64,000 bases of DNA from the NCBI RefSeq assembly GCF_036116635.1, contig NZ_CP107995.1, positions 9,424,001 to 9,488,000 of the forward strand, written 5' to 3'. Below are positions 42,253 through 50,859 of the stretch, in pieces (position 1 is the stretch's first letter; each line of letters begins with the position of its first letter). Made by a program: the position numbers and the translations under genes. The notes under the pieces were generated by a model. That model saw nothing but the letters and a program-made list of their open reading frames with translations, was not told the DNA's origin and searched no databases. Origin of the DNA: Amycolatopsis sp. NBC_00345. Its GTDB lineage: Bacteria; Actinomycetota; Actinomycetes; Mycobacteriales; Pseudonocardiaceae.

Positions 42253-43461
42253 ATGAAGAACAGGAAGACGCTGCTCGTTGGCTTGTGCGGCGTGAGCCTC
42301 CTGCTCGCGGCCTGCGGCACGGCCAGTAACAGTTCCTCCTCGGGATCGGCGCCGGGCGCGCAGGGGTTCACCCCGCCGAAGCTGTCCGCCCTCACCGAGC
42401 TCGGCCAGCCGGAAGGCCAGCTGAACGTGCTGGCGTGGCCTGGTTACGCGGAAAACGGCTCGAACGACCCGAAGGTCAACTGGGTCACGCCGTTCGAACA
42501 GCAGACCGGCTGCAAGGTCAACGTCAAGCCGTTCGGCACGTCCGACGAGGCCGTGACGCTGATGAAGACCGGGCAGTACGACGTCGTGTCGGCTTCGGGC
42601 GACGCGTCGCTGCGGCTGGTCGCTTCGGGTGACGTGGAGCCGGTGAACACCGCGCTCGTGCCGAACTACAACGACATCTACCCGTTCCTGAAGAACAAGT
42701 CGTGGAACAGCGTCAACAACGTCGCCTACGGCATCCCGCACGGCTGGGGCGCGAACGTGCTGACCTGGCGCACCGACAAGGTGAACCCGGCGCCCACCTC
42801 GTGGTCGGCGATGTTCGACCCGAACTCGCCGTACAAGGGCAAGATCATCGCCTACGACTCCCCGATCTACATCGCCGACGCCGCGGTCTACCTGATGGCG
42901 CACCAGCCGGACCTGGGCATCAAGAACCCGTACGCCTTGGACGACAAGCAGTTCAACGCCGCGGTGGACCTGCTCAAGAAGCAGCGCCCGCAGGTCGAGG
43001 AGTACTGGGCGGACTACCTGAAGGAGACGCAGTCGCTCAAGAACGGCGACGGCGTGATCGGCACCGCCTGGCAGGTGACGGTCAACCTGGCCAAGAGCGA
43101 GGGTGCGCCGCTGCAGTCGGCGGTGCCGAGCGAGGGCGCTACGGGCTGGTCGGACACCTGGATGGTGGCCGCGAAGTCGCAGCACAAGACGTGTGCGTAC
43201 AAGTGGATGGACTACATCGTCAGCCCGAAGGTGAACGCCCAGGTCGCCGAGTACTTCGGTGAGGCGCCGGCGAACAGCAAGGCCTGCGCCGAGTTCAAGG
43301 ACAAGTCGCTGTGCGACACCTACCACGCGAACGACGCCGCGTACGCCGCCAAGATCCAGTACTGGACCACGCCGATCCCGCAGTGCCTCGACGGCCGCAC
43401 GGACGTCAAGTGCAAGGACTACGGCGACTGGACCCGTGCCTGGACCGAGATCAAGGGCTGA
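42253..43461 (+). CDS. potD: Polyamine ABC transporter substrate-binding lipoprotein
   Basis: A 402-residue PotD/PotF-like solute receptor anchored as a lipoprotein: signal peptide with lipobox LLAAC, acylated Cys21. The mature protein shows LNVLAWPGYAENGSNDPKVN, VKPFGTSDEAVTLMKTGQYD, YGIPHGWGANVLTWRTDKV and DTWMVAAKSQ, the bilobed receptor pattern for polyamines. It captures putrescine- or spermidine-type substrates outside the membrane. It is followed by two strong hairpins before the permease genes, which may raise its level over the permeases. Confidence 0.9.
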   Translation: MKNRKTLLVGLCGVSLLLAACGTASNSSSSGSAPGAQGFTPPKLSALTELGQPEGQLNVLAWPGYAENGSNDPKVNWVTPFEQQTGCKVNVKPFGTSDEAVTLMKTGQYDVVSASGDASLRLVASGDVEPVNTALVPNYNDIYPFLKNKSWNSVNNVAYGIPHGWGANVLTWRTDKVNPAPTSWSAMFDPNSPYKGKIIAYDSPIYIADAAVYLMAHQPDLGIKNPYALDDKQFNAAVDLLKKQRPQVEEYWADYLKETQSLKNGDGVIGTAWQVTVNLAKSEGAPLQSAVPSEGATGWSDTWMVAAKSQHKTCAYKWMDYIVSPKVNAQVAEYFGEAPANSKACAEFKDKSLCDTYHANDAAYAAKIQYWTTPIPQCLDGRTDVKCKDYGDWTRAWTEIKG

Positions 43462-43465
43462 CCCC

Positions 43466-43511
43466 CTTGTGAGTGTTTAGGACGGTTAGAACCGTCATAA
43501 ACACTCACAAG
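43466..43511. repeat. Dispersed palindrome, copy 4 of 6 (inside the pot operon)
   Basis: A 46-base hairpin with one stem mismatch (TTTAGGACGG against CCGTCATAAA), four bases after the potD stop. It lies inside an operon whose downstream genes are needed for the same transporter. Confidence 0.9.
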
Positions 43512-43520
43512 CCCCCTGAC

Positions 43521-43565
43521 TCCGGGGGCGGCAGGCACCCTCCCCCCTCGTCTGCCGCCCCCGGA
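43521..43565. terminator. Second hairpin between potD and potB
   Basis: Perfect 14-base arms (TCCGGGGGCGGCAG at 43521-43534 and its complement at 43552-43565) with a 17-base loop. Together with the palindrome just before it, this looks like a partial terminator or an mRNA-stabilising structure between receptor and permease genes. Confidence 0.65.
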
Positions 43566-43602
43566 CCCCCCTTCCCGCTAGCGTGCCCCGAAGGTGCCCG
43601 AC

Positions 43603-44484
43603 ATGACCGCCGTGAGCCCGCCGAGCCGCCGAGCTTCGGCCTTCTTCTTCCGCAAACCCCGGCTGCGCCTGGCCATTCTGCTTTCGGCACCGCTGCTGTG
43701 GCTCGGCCTGGCCTACCTCGGCGCGCTCGCCGCGCTGTTCATCACGGCCTTCTGGTCGACCGACGTGTTCACCGGCCAGGTGGTCACGAGCTGGTCGTTC
43801 GACAACTTCGTCACGCTGTTCAGCGACTCGGTGTACCGCACGATCACGCTGCGGACCGTGGGCATCGCGGCGCTGGTCACGGTGGTGGACGCGGTGATCG
43901 CGTTCCCGATGGCGTTCGCCATGGCCAAGCTCGCCTCCCCGCGCGCGCAGCGGATCCTGGTGATCGCCGTGATGACGCCGCTGTGGGCCAGCTACCTGGT
44001 GAAGGCGTACGCCTGGCGGACGCTGCTTTCGGGCAACGGCGCGATCAACTGGCTGCTCGACCCGTTCGGCCTCTCCGGACCCGGGTACGGCGTCGCGGCC
44101 ACCGTGATCACGCTGTCCTACCTCTGGCTGCCGTACATGATCCTGCCGATCTACGCCGGGCTCGAGCGGCTGCCCGACTCGCTGGTGGACGCCTCCAGCG
44201 ACCTCGGCGCGAAGTCGTTCCGCACGTTCCGCTCGGTGATCCTGCCGCTGACCTTCCCGGCGATCGTCGCGGGCTCGATCTTCACGTTTTCCCTGTCGCT
44301 CGGCGACTACATCGCGGTGAAGATCGTCGGCGGCACGTCGCAGATGCTCGGCAACGTCGTCTACGACAACATCGGCGCGGCCAACAACCTGCCGTTCGCG
44401 GCGACCGTGGCCACCGTGCCGGTCGTGATCATGCTCGTGTACTTGGCCGTCGTGCGCCGCACCGGCGCGCTGGACAATCTCTAG
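43603..44484 (+). CDS. potB: Polyamine ABC transporter permease (PotB-type)
   Basis: A 293-residue inner-membrane permease with about six helices, including LAYLGALAALFITAFW at the start. The EAA-type cytoplasmic loop contains DASSDLGAKSFRTFRSVILP and contacts PotA. VMTPLWASYLVKAYAWRTLL and SLSLGDYIAVKIVGG are typical of PotB. ATG at 43603 has GAAGGTG upstream; an in-frame GTG at 43594 is less likely. PotC begins 10 bases after the stop. Confidence 0.9.
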   Translation: MTAVSPPSRRASAFFFRKPRLRLAILLSAPLLWLGLAYLGALAALFITAFWSTDVFTGQVVTSWSFDNFVTLFSDSVYRTITLRTVGIAALVTVVDAVIAFPMAFAMAKLASPRAQRILVIAVMTPLWASYLVKAYAWRTLLSGNGAINWLLDPFGLSGPGYGVAATVITLSYLWLPYMILPIYAGLERLPDSLVDASSDLGAKSFRTFRSVILPLTFPAIVAGSIFTFSLSLGDYIAVKIVGGTSQMLGNVVYDNIGAANNLPFAATVATVPVVIMLVYLAVVRRTGALDNL

Positions 44485-44494
44485 GAGGCTCCCC

Positions 44495-45304
44495 GTGCGG
44501 ATGTCGAAGACCGCCAGGGTGCTGCTGTGGACGGCGCTCGGGGCCGGGTTCGCGGTGATCTACTTCCCGCTGCTGGTGGTGCTGCTGAACTCGGTGAACT
44601 CGGACACCACGTTCGGCTGGCCGCCGAAGAGCTTCACCCTGGAGTGGTGGGGCCGCGCGGTGACGAACGAGGGTGCGCTGCGCGCGCTGTGGACCAGCGT
44701 CGAGGCCGGCCTCGCGGCCACCGCGATCGCGCTGGTGCTGGGCACGATGGCCGCGTTCGCCCTGCAGCGCTACCGGTTCTTCGGGCGGAACTCGGTCTCG
44801 CTGCTGATCGTGCTGCCGATCGCGCTGCCCGGCATCGTCACCGGCATCGCGCTGAACAACGCGTTCCGCACCATCCTCGGCATCGACCTCGGCCTGCTCA
44901 CGGCGATCATCGCGCACTCGACGTTCTGCATCGTGGTGGTGTTCAACAACGTGGTCGCGCGGCTGCGCCGGATGGGCGGCAACCTCGAAGAGGCGTCGAT
45001 GGACCTCGGCGCCGACGGCGTCACGACGTTCCGCCTGGTCACGTTCCCGATGCTGCGCTCGGCCCTGCTGGCCGGCGGGCTGCTGGCGTTCGCCCTGTCG
45101 TTCGACGAGATCATCGTGACCACGTTCACGCTCGGCACCGGCCTGGAGACGCTGCCGATCTGGATCTACGACAACCTGTTCCGCCCCAACCAGGCCCCGG
45201 TGGTGAACGTGGTGGCGGCGGTGCTGATCGTCGTCTCGACTGTGCCGGTGTATTTCGCCCAGAGGCTGTCGGGTGGCGACAGTTCCAGCGGCGGCCGGAT
45301 TTAG
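44495..45304 (+). CDS. potC: Polyamine ABC transporter permease (PotC-type)
   Basis: A 269-residue permease, partner of PotB. It shows the PotC pattern: an N-terminal helix (IYFPLLVVLLNSVNSD), SFTLEWWGRAVTNEGALRAL, VLPIALPGIVTGIALNNAF and the EAA loop EEASMDLGADGVTTFRLVTF, then LSFDEIIVTTFTLG. GTG at 44495 has AGGAGG upstream. It is the last gene of the operon; a dispersed palindrome follows immediately. Confidence 0.92.
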   Translation: MRMSKTARVLLWTALGAGFAVIYFPLLVVLLNSVNSDTTFGWPPKSFTLEWWGRAVTNEGALRALWTSVEAGLAATAIALVLGTMAAFALQRYRFFGRNSVSLLIVLPIALPGIVTGIALNNAFRTILGIDLGLLTAIIAHSTFCIVVVFNNVVARLRRMGGNLEEASMDLGADGVTTFRLVTFPMLRSALLAGGLLAFALSFDEIIVTTFTLGTGLETLPIWIYDNLFRPNQAPVVNVVAAVLIVVSTVPVYFAQRLSGGDSSSGGRI

Positions 45305-45306
45305 GA

Positions 45307-45352
45307 CTCGTGAGTGTTTATGCCGGTTCTAACCGTCATAAACACTCACGAG
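45307..45352. repeat. Dispersed palindrome, copy 5 of 6 (convergent intergenic)
   Basis: A 46-base hairpin between the convergent stops of potC and the proline iminopeptidase gene, with one stem mismatch (TGCCGG against CCGTCA). It is the only candidate terminator for both genes. Confidence 0.9.
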
Positions 45353-45362
45353 CCCTGGGCGG

Positions 45363-46319
45363 TCAACGGAATCCGTCCGTCGCCGCGCGCAGGGCGGCCA
45401 GGATCCCGGGGTCGTTCACCGCGTGGCCGGCGCCTTCGGTGAGCTGCAGGGAGGAGCCCGGCCACGCGCGGTGCAGCTGGTAGGCCGTGACGGGCGGGCA
45501 GACCGAGTCGTACCGGCCCTGCACCAGGACGCCCGGGATGTCGGCGAGGCGGCCCGCGTCGCGGATCAGCTGGCCTTCTTCGAGCCAGGCGCCGTGGCTG
45601 AAGTAGTGCACGGCGAGGCGCGCGAAGGTCAACGCGAAAGCCGGGCTGGCGTACTGGTTGCGGAACGCCTCCTGTGGCAGCAGGGCGACCGTCGCGCCTT
45701 CCCAGACGCTCCAGGCGATCGCGGCGCGTTCGCGGACCGCGCGGTCGTCGGAGGCGAGCAGCTCGCCGTAGCCGGCCAGCGGGTCGGCGCGGAGTGATTC
45801 CGGCAGCGGCGCCAGGAACTCCTCCCACTCGGCCGGGAACAGGTTCGCCGCGCCGCCGCGGTAGATCCAGTCCAGCTCGCTGCTTCGCACCGTGAAAACG
45901 CCGCGCAGCACGATCTCCGAGACCCGCGACGGATGCGTCTGCGCGTACGCCAGCGCGAGCGTCGAGCCCCACGAGCCGCCGAACAGCTGCCAGCGCTCGA
46001 TGTTCAGCCGTTCGCGCAGCAGTTCCATGTCGGACACCAGGTGCCACAGCGTGTTCGTGGTCAGGTCCACGTCCGGGTCGCCGATGTTCGGCGTGCTGCG
46101 GCCGGCGCCGCGCTGGTCGAACAGGATGATCCGGTAGGCGTCCGGGTCGAAGTGCCGGCGCGCCATCGACGCGATCCCGCTGCCCGGCCCGCCGTGCAGC
46201 ACGACGACCGGCTTGCCGTCCGGGTTTCCCGCGTCCTGGCAGTAGATCCGGTGCCCGTCGCCGACGTCGAGCATTCCGTCGGCGCGCACCGGGAGCGGCG
46301 GGTAGAGATCGTCGTCCAT
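45363..46319 (-). CDS. pip: Proline iminopeptidase
   Basis: A 318-residue alpha/beta hydrolase of peptidase family S33 that removes N-terminal proline from peptides. The oxyanion loop is HGGPG at 42-46, FDQRGAGRSTPN follows, and the nucleophile is Ser116 in GGSWGS. The catalytic Asp lies in GRYDSVCPP and the His in GAGHAVND. There is no signal peptide, so it is cytosolic. ATG at 46319 gives the usual MDDDLYPPL start; a GTG three codons upstream is possible. Confidence 0.92.
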   Translation of the reverse strand: MDDDLYPPLPVRADGMLDVGDGHRIYCQDAGNPDGKPVVVLHGGPGSGIASMARRHFDPDAYRIILFDQRGAGRSTPNIGDPDVDLTTNTLWHLVSDMELLRERLNIERWQLFGGSWGSTLALAYAQTHPSRVSEIVLRGVFTVRSSELDWIYRGGAANLFPAEWEEFLAPLPESLRADPLAGYGELLASDDRAVRERAAIAWSVWEGATVALLPQEAFRNQYASPAFALTFARLAVHYFSHGAWLEEGQLIRDAGRLADIPGVLVQGRYDSVCPPVTAYQLHRAWPGSSLQLTEGAGHAVNDPGILAALRAATDGFR

Positions 46320-46402
46320 GGCGGACACTCTGCCGGAATGGGGAAGAAGGTGGGGGCCCGCCCCCGCCGCCGGGCTGAGCGGGCCCCCAGTCTGTGGTCG
46401 CG

Positions 46403-47479
46403 CTAGCAGCCTTGAGCGGCCGCCACGTTCGCGAATCCCTTTCCGGCACCCGTCACGGTGTTGCTCGCGCAGACCTTGTTCCCCTGCGCGGCGGCCACGA
46501 CGTAGAAGCCGTAGGCCGAGGGCGCCTGCACGTCGGCGGTGTTGTCCGAAAAGGTGTTGTCCTGGCCCCAGCCGTCGACCTGCACGTGGACCTCGAACGC
46601 GCCGTAGGTGGCGTCGTGCATGAAGACCTTGCTGCCCTTGTTGCCGGTGACCAGGTAGCCGTTGCCCTTCACGTCGACCCAGCTGTCGGCGCAGTTACTG
46701 ATCCGACCGGAGGCAGGCGGATACGGGCTGCAGCCGATCTGCTTGTAGGGACCCGTTTCCGCCGTGGCTGTAGTCGGATTAGTAACGAACGGCACAGTCT
46801 CGCCGCTCTGGCCGGTTCCGTCGAAAGTGTTGCCGCGCAGCTCGCCGCCGGTAGTGCCCTCCTTGACATCGATCGACTCGGCGCGCACGTCCGGCCCGAT
46901 CTTGTTGTTCAGCGCCTTGTTGCGGTCGCTGTGGTCGGGCTGGCCGTCGGGCCAGTTGCTGTTCGCGGAGCCGAAGTAGATGCCCTCGCCGAAGCCGCCG
47001 TTGTCCTTGCCGGTGTCGGAGATCTCCGAGTTCTGCACGACGTTGTCGCTGCTCGTGTACTGGAAGTGGATGCCCTCGTTGTCGACGCCGGTGACCTTCA
47101 GGCCGTCCACCAGCGTGTCGTGGACGCCGAGCGCCATCAGGCCCAACTGGGCGCCGGTGATGGTGAAGCCCGAGATCGTCCAGTAGCTGCCGGTCAGCTC
47201 GAGCCCGCGGCCGCCGGACGCCGTCAGCACCGCGCTGCGCGGGCCGGTCAGCGTGATGCGGTCGGCCGCGGTGCCGTTGACCGCGGCCTTGAAGTTGCCG
47301 GTGAACGTGGTGTCCGCGGCCAGCTGGATCGTCGTGCCGGGGGTCGCCGCCGCCAGCGCCGACTTCAGTTCCGCGGACGTCGAGACCGACACGGTCGCGC
47401 CGGAAGCGCTGGGTGTGGCCAGGGCGAGCAGTGCGGCGGCTCCGGCCGCCACAGCCAGAACCCGCTCACGTACACGCAT
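46403..47479 (-). CDS. Secreted right-handed beta-helix protein (pectate-lyase-like)
   Basis: A 358-residue exported protein. A signal peptide (about 1-27) ends at an SASGA-type cleavage site. The mature part has the repeating short beta-strand pattern of parallel beta-helix proteins: TTIQLAADTTFTGNF, DRITLTGPRSAVL, YWTISGFTITGAQLGLMALG, TSSDNVVQNSEISDTGKDNG and GNGYLVTGNKGSKVF. It resembles polysaccharide lyases or other carbohydrate-active beta-helix proteins, but I cannot place catalytic residues, so substrate is unknown. The ATG at 47479 follows GAGGAGG. Confidence 0.75.
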   Translation of the reverse strand: MRVRERVLAVAAGAAALLALATPSASGATVSVSTSAELKSALAAATPGTTIQLAADTTFTGNFKAAVNGTAADRITLTGPRSAVLTASGGRGLELTGSYWTISGFTITGAQLGLMALGVHDTLVDGLKVTGVDNEGIHFQYTSSDNVVQNSEISDTGKDNGGFGEGIYFGSANSNWPDGQPDHSDRNKALNNKIGPDVRAESIDVKEGTTGGELRGNTFDGTGQSGETVPFVTNPTTATAETGPYKQIGCSPYPPASGRISNCADSWVDVKGNGYLVTGNKGSKVFMHDATYGAFEVHVQVDGWGQDNTFSDNTADVQAPSAYGFYVVAAAQGNKVCASNTVTGAGKGFANVAAAQGC

Positions 47480-47704
47480 CTCGTCCTCCTCGTCGAGGGC
47501 TGAACTTCGTGGTGTGCGGCGATGGCGTAGACGCTAAGCCAAGGCCCGAACGCCAGTCAAGGACATGATTGATGTTCATATACGTGAACGAACTGGGCCG
47601 AGTCCGGTCGTCTTCGCACTTTTGCCCGTTGTTAACCCGGCCATGGTTGGCTTTTCGGTAATTCCCCGGATCGACCCGGAACGGCGCCGAGAAAGGCTTT
47701 GCGA

Positions 47705-48649
47705 ATGTCCGCGGTTACCTATGTCGAGGCGATCGTCGTCGGCGCCCTGCAAGGCGTGTCGGAATTGTTTCCGGTGTCCAGTCTCGGGCACAGCATCCTG
47801 CTGCCCGCGCTGATCGGCGGCTCCTGGCAGCGGGACCTGAGCATCGGCAAGGACTCGCCTTATCTCGCCGTGCTCGTCGCGATGCACGTGGCCACCGCGC
47901 TCGCCCTCGTGCTGTTCTTCCGGCGTGACTGGGTGCGGATCATCGGCGGCTTCTGGACGTCGATCCGCCACCGCGAAGTGCGCACGCCGGACCAGCGCCT
48001 CGCGTGGCTGCTCGTGCTCGCCACGATCCCGGTCGGCATCGCCGGCCTGCTGCTCGAAAGCGTGCTGCGGGACTTCCTCGGCAAGCCCGTGCCGTCGGCG
48101 ATCTTCCTCGCCCTCAACGGCGGGGTGCTGCTCGCCGCCGAGCGCTTCTCCCGGCCGAAGTCGTCGGCGAAAACCCCAGCCCGACGGTCGGAAGAGACGA
48201 TCGACTTCTCGGCGGAGGAGACGCTCGTGATGCGCGCGGTCACCGTCGAGGAGGCCACCGACGCGCGGCTGGCGAAGCTCGGTGTCGGCGAGGCGGTGCT
48301 GATCGGCTCGGCCCAGATCCTCGCGCTGCTGCCGGGCATCAGCCGGTCCGGCATCACGATGGTCGCGGGCCTGCGCCGGGGCCTCGGGCACGAGGACGCG
48401 GCGCGCTTCGCGTGGCTGCTCGCGACGCCGGTGATCCTCGCCGCGGGCGTGCTGAAGCTGCCGTCGCTGTTCACCCCGGAGAACAGCCCGTCGCTCGGCC
48501 CGGCGCTCGTCGGAAGCCTTGTCGCGGGCGTTGCGTCGTATATCGCTGTCCGTTTTCTGACGAAATACTTCGAAACGCGTACCTTGACGCCGTTCGCGAT
48601 CTACTGCGTGGTCGCCGGAATCGGGAGCCTGCTCTTTTTCTCGTTCTGA
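47705..48649 (+). CDS. uppP: Undecaprenyl-diphosphate phosphatase
   Basis: A 314-residue membrane enzyme (BacA/UppP) that recycles the C55 lipid carrier for peptidoglycan synthesis and affects bacitracin resistance. The first catalytic motif is VVGALQGVSELFPVSSLGHS near residues 11-30; the second is LLPGISRSGITMVAGLRRG. Compared with E. coli it has a longer, charged loop in the middle (KSSAKTPARRSEETIDFSAE). ATG at 47705 is used, with GAAAGG upstream. It may be transcribed alone. Confidence 0.93.
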   Translation: MSAVTYVEAIVVGALQGVSELFPVSSLGHSILLPALIGGSWQRDLSIGKDSPYLAVLVAMHVATALALVLFFRRDWVRIIGGFWTSIRHREVRTPDQRLAWLLVLATIPVGIAGLLLESVLRDFLGKPVPSAIFLALNGGVLLAAERFSRPKSSAKTPARRSEETIDFSAEETLVMRAVTVEEATDARLAKLGVGEAVLIGSAQILALLPGISRSGITMVAGLRRGLGHEDAARFAWLLATPVILAAGVLKLPSLFTPENSPSLGPALVGSLVAGVASYIAVRFLTKYFETRTLTPFAIYCVVAGIGSLLFFSF

Positions 48650-48710
48650 GGGTGGTGTCCGGCCCGAATTCCGGGAAGGGGACACTATCGGCATCGGACT
48701 CGCGGCGAAT

Positions 48711-49619
48711 GTGCCTCCGCTGAGCGGGGCAACCCTCTTCACGGCCTGGACCATCGACATCCCGGCCGTCCTTGTCGTGCTCCTGCTCGCCGTCGCGTAC
48801 CTGTCCGCCGCCCGGCGGCAGCCGGTCTGGTCACCCGGCCGGACCACCGCGTTCCTTGCCGGGCTTGCGACGATCGTGCTGGTCACCTGCTCGTTCCTCG
48901 GCGTCTACGACACCACGCTGTTCTGGGTCCGGGCCACGCAGAACACCGTGCTGCTGATGGTGACGCCGCTGCTGCTCGCGCTCGGCGCGCCCGTCACGCT
49001 GCTCATGCGCACCGCGTCGCCGGGCCTCGCCGCGTGGCTGCGCCGCTACGGCCGCAGCGGCTTCGCGCGGTTCCTGACCTTCCCGCCGTCGGTCACCGTG
49101 GTGCTGATCGCGCCGTTCCTGCTGATCTACCTGACGCCGCTGTACGAGCTGTCGCTGGACTCGCCGGTCGTCGGCGGGCTCGTCCGCCTGCTGCTGGTGC
49201 TGGCCGGGTTCCTCTACTTCTACAGCCGGGTGCAGCTCGACCCGACCCCGCGCGGCGGCTCGCACCTGGTGTCGGTGTGGATCTCGTTCACCGAGGTGGT
49301 CTTCGACGGCGCGCTCGGCCTCGTGCTGTGGCTCGGCCCGCTGCTCGCGCCCGCGCACTACGCGACCGCGCACCCGGGCTGGGGCCCGGACCCGCGCACC
49401 GACCAGATCGTCGGCGCCGGGGTGCTGTGGATCGGCGGCGACGTGGCGGGCCTGCCGTTCGTCGGCGCGCTGTTCATCCGCTGGGCCCGAGACGACGAGA
49501 AGCGCGCGAAGCAGCTCGACAAGCGTCTGGACGAAGAAGAGGAGTCCGGCGAGGCCCCGTCCGGTGGGCTTTGGTGGGAGAGCGATCCCGAGCTGGCCCA
49601 GCGGTTCCGCCGTCAATGA
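48711..49619 (+). CDS. Cytochrome c oxidase assembly protein, CtaG (caa3) family
   Basis: A 302-residue protein with about seven membrane helices, of the caa3_CtaG family found in actinobacteria and bacilli. Motifs include LGVYDTTLFWVRATQNTVLL, VTPLLLALGAPVTLLMR and FVGALFIRWARDDEKRAKQL. The family helps deliver copper or assemble cytochrome c oxidase. It begins at GTG 48711. A palindrome shared with the convergent panB follows. Whether it works with the SURF1 protein at 7.2-8.0 kb is a guess. Confidence 0.82.
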   Translation: MPPLSGATLFTAWTIDIPAVLVVLLLAVAYLSAARRQPVWSPGRTTAFLAGLATIVLVTCSFLGVYDTTLFWVRATQNTVLLMVTPLLLALGAPVTLLMRTASPGLAAWLRRYGRSGFARFLTFPPSVTVVLIAPFLLIYLTPLYELSLDSPVVGGLVRLLLVLAGFLYFYSRVQLDPTPRGGSHLVSVWISFTEVVFDGALGLVLWLGPLLAPAHYATAHPGWGPDPRTDQIVGAGVLWIGGDVAGLPFVGALFIRWARDDEKRAKQLDKRLDEEEESGEAPSGGLWWESDPELAQRFRRQ

Positions 49620-49650
49620 CCCCCACTCCCACCCCTATCCTCCTGTCCCG

Positions 49651-49701
49651 CCGTCAAGGCCTCCTTACCCGCGTGGGACGCGGGCAAGGAGGCCTTGACG
49701 G
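49651..49701. terminator. Palindrome between convergent genes, second copy of the CCGTTAAGG family
   Basis: Arms of 24 bases (49651-49674 and 49678-49701) with one mismatch; each arm contains AAGGCCTCCTT. It is the close relative of the palindrome at 697-747. Both lie between convergent genes, so shared terminator is the likely role. Confidence 0.75.
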
Positions 49702-49708
49702 AACTCGG

Positions 49709-50611
49709 TCAGTGGAAGGCGTGCTCCGGGGCGGGGAACTCGCCGCGCCGGACGTCCTCCGCGAACGCCGTCGCCGCGCCCTGCAGCACCCCGGCCAGGT
49801 CGGCGTAGCGCTTCACGAACCGCGGCGCCTTGCCACGGCGCAGGCCGGCCATGTCCTGCCAGACCAGCACCTGCGCGTCGCAGTCCGGGCCGGCGCCGAT
49901 GCCGACAGTCGGTATCTTCAGCTCGTGCGTCACCCGCTTGGCGGCCTCTGCCGGCACCATCTCCATGACCACCGCGAACGCCCCGGCTTCCTGCAGCGCC
50001 AGCGCGTCGGTGAGCAGCACGTCCGCCGCCTCACCGCGCCCCTGCACCCGGTAGCCGCCGAGGTTGTGCTCGCTCTGCGGGGTGAAGCCGATGTGGCCCA
50101 TCACGGGCACGCCCGCCGAAGTGAGCGCCTCGACGTGGGCCGCGAACCGGCGCCCGCCTTCGAGCTTCACGGCGTGGGCGCGGCCCTCCTTCATGAACCG
50201 CACCGACGTGGCCAGCGCCTGTTCCGGCGAGAGCTGGTAGGAGCCGAACGGCAGGTCGGCGACCACGAGCGCCCGCTTCACCGAGCGCGTGACGCCGCGG
50301 ACGAGCGGCAGCAGCTCGTCGACGGTCACCGGCAGCGAGGTGTCGTAGCCGAACACGTTGTTGGCGGCGGAGTCCCCGACGAGCAGCACCGGGATACCGG
50401 CCTCGTCGAACAGCTCCGCGGTGTACATGTCGTAGGCGGTGAGCATCGGCCACGGCTCGCCGCGTTCTTTCAGCTCACGCAGGTGGTGGATGCGCACCTT
50501 CTTGGCGGGCGCCGCTTGCGCGGGGGCCGCGGCACCGGAGCCGTAGGGCGCGGCCACCTCTTCGGCGGATCCGCTGGGCATGCTGTCGGCAGGGGTCTTT
50601 TGGGCAGACAT
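49709..50611 (-). CDS. panB: 3-methyl-2-oxobutanoate hydroxymethyltransferase
   Basis: A 300-residue enzyme, first committed step of pantothenate synthesis: it adds a hydroxymethyl group from methylene-tetrahydrofolate to ketoisovalerate. Motifs are MLTAYDMYTAELFDEAGIPV, LLVGDSAANNVFGYDTSLPV (metal-binding Asp), VKLEGG, VMGHIGFTPQSEHNLGGYRV (catalytic region) and VGIGAGPDCDAQVLVWQDMAG. The N-terminal 35 residues are a Pro/Ala/Ser-rich extension common in actinobacteria. ATG at 50611. Other pan genes are not near. Confidence 0.95.
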   Translation of the reverse strand: MSAQKTPADSMPSGSAEEVAAPYGSGAAAPAQAAPAKKVRIHHLRELKERGEPWPMLTAYDMYTAELFDEAGIPVLLVGDSAANNVFGYDTSLPVTVDELLPLVRGVTRSVKRALVVADLPFGSYQLSPEQALATSVRFMKEGRAHAVKLEGGRRFAAHVEALTSAGVPVMGHIGFTPQSEHNLGGYRVQGRGEAADVLLTDALALQEAGAFAVVMEMVPAEAAKRVTHELKIPTVGIGAGPDCDAQVLVWQDMAGLRRGKAPRFVKRYADLAGVLQGAATAFAEDVRRGEFPAPEHAFH

Positions 50612-50859
50612 CGTCGTCGACCGTCCTTCCCTCGGGGCCTCGAAGAGGTCCCCGGGTCGTGGAGCAGATGCGGTTCAAAGCGTGACACGCCCCGACGGCG
50701 CCCCCAAGTCCGTGCGACCAGCTTCACACGGCGGTGGCCTGCGCCTCGAGGACGACAGCGGCTCAGCCTCCCGGGTGATGACCGGAGACAACCAATCGCT
50801 GTTCACTGACGTCCTTGAAGTCGTCGTGACAACCACGACCATTGCGGAGAAAGGCAACG

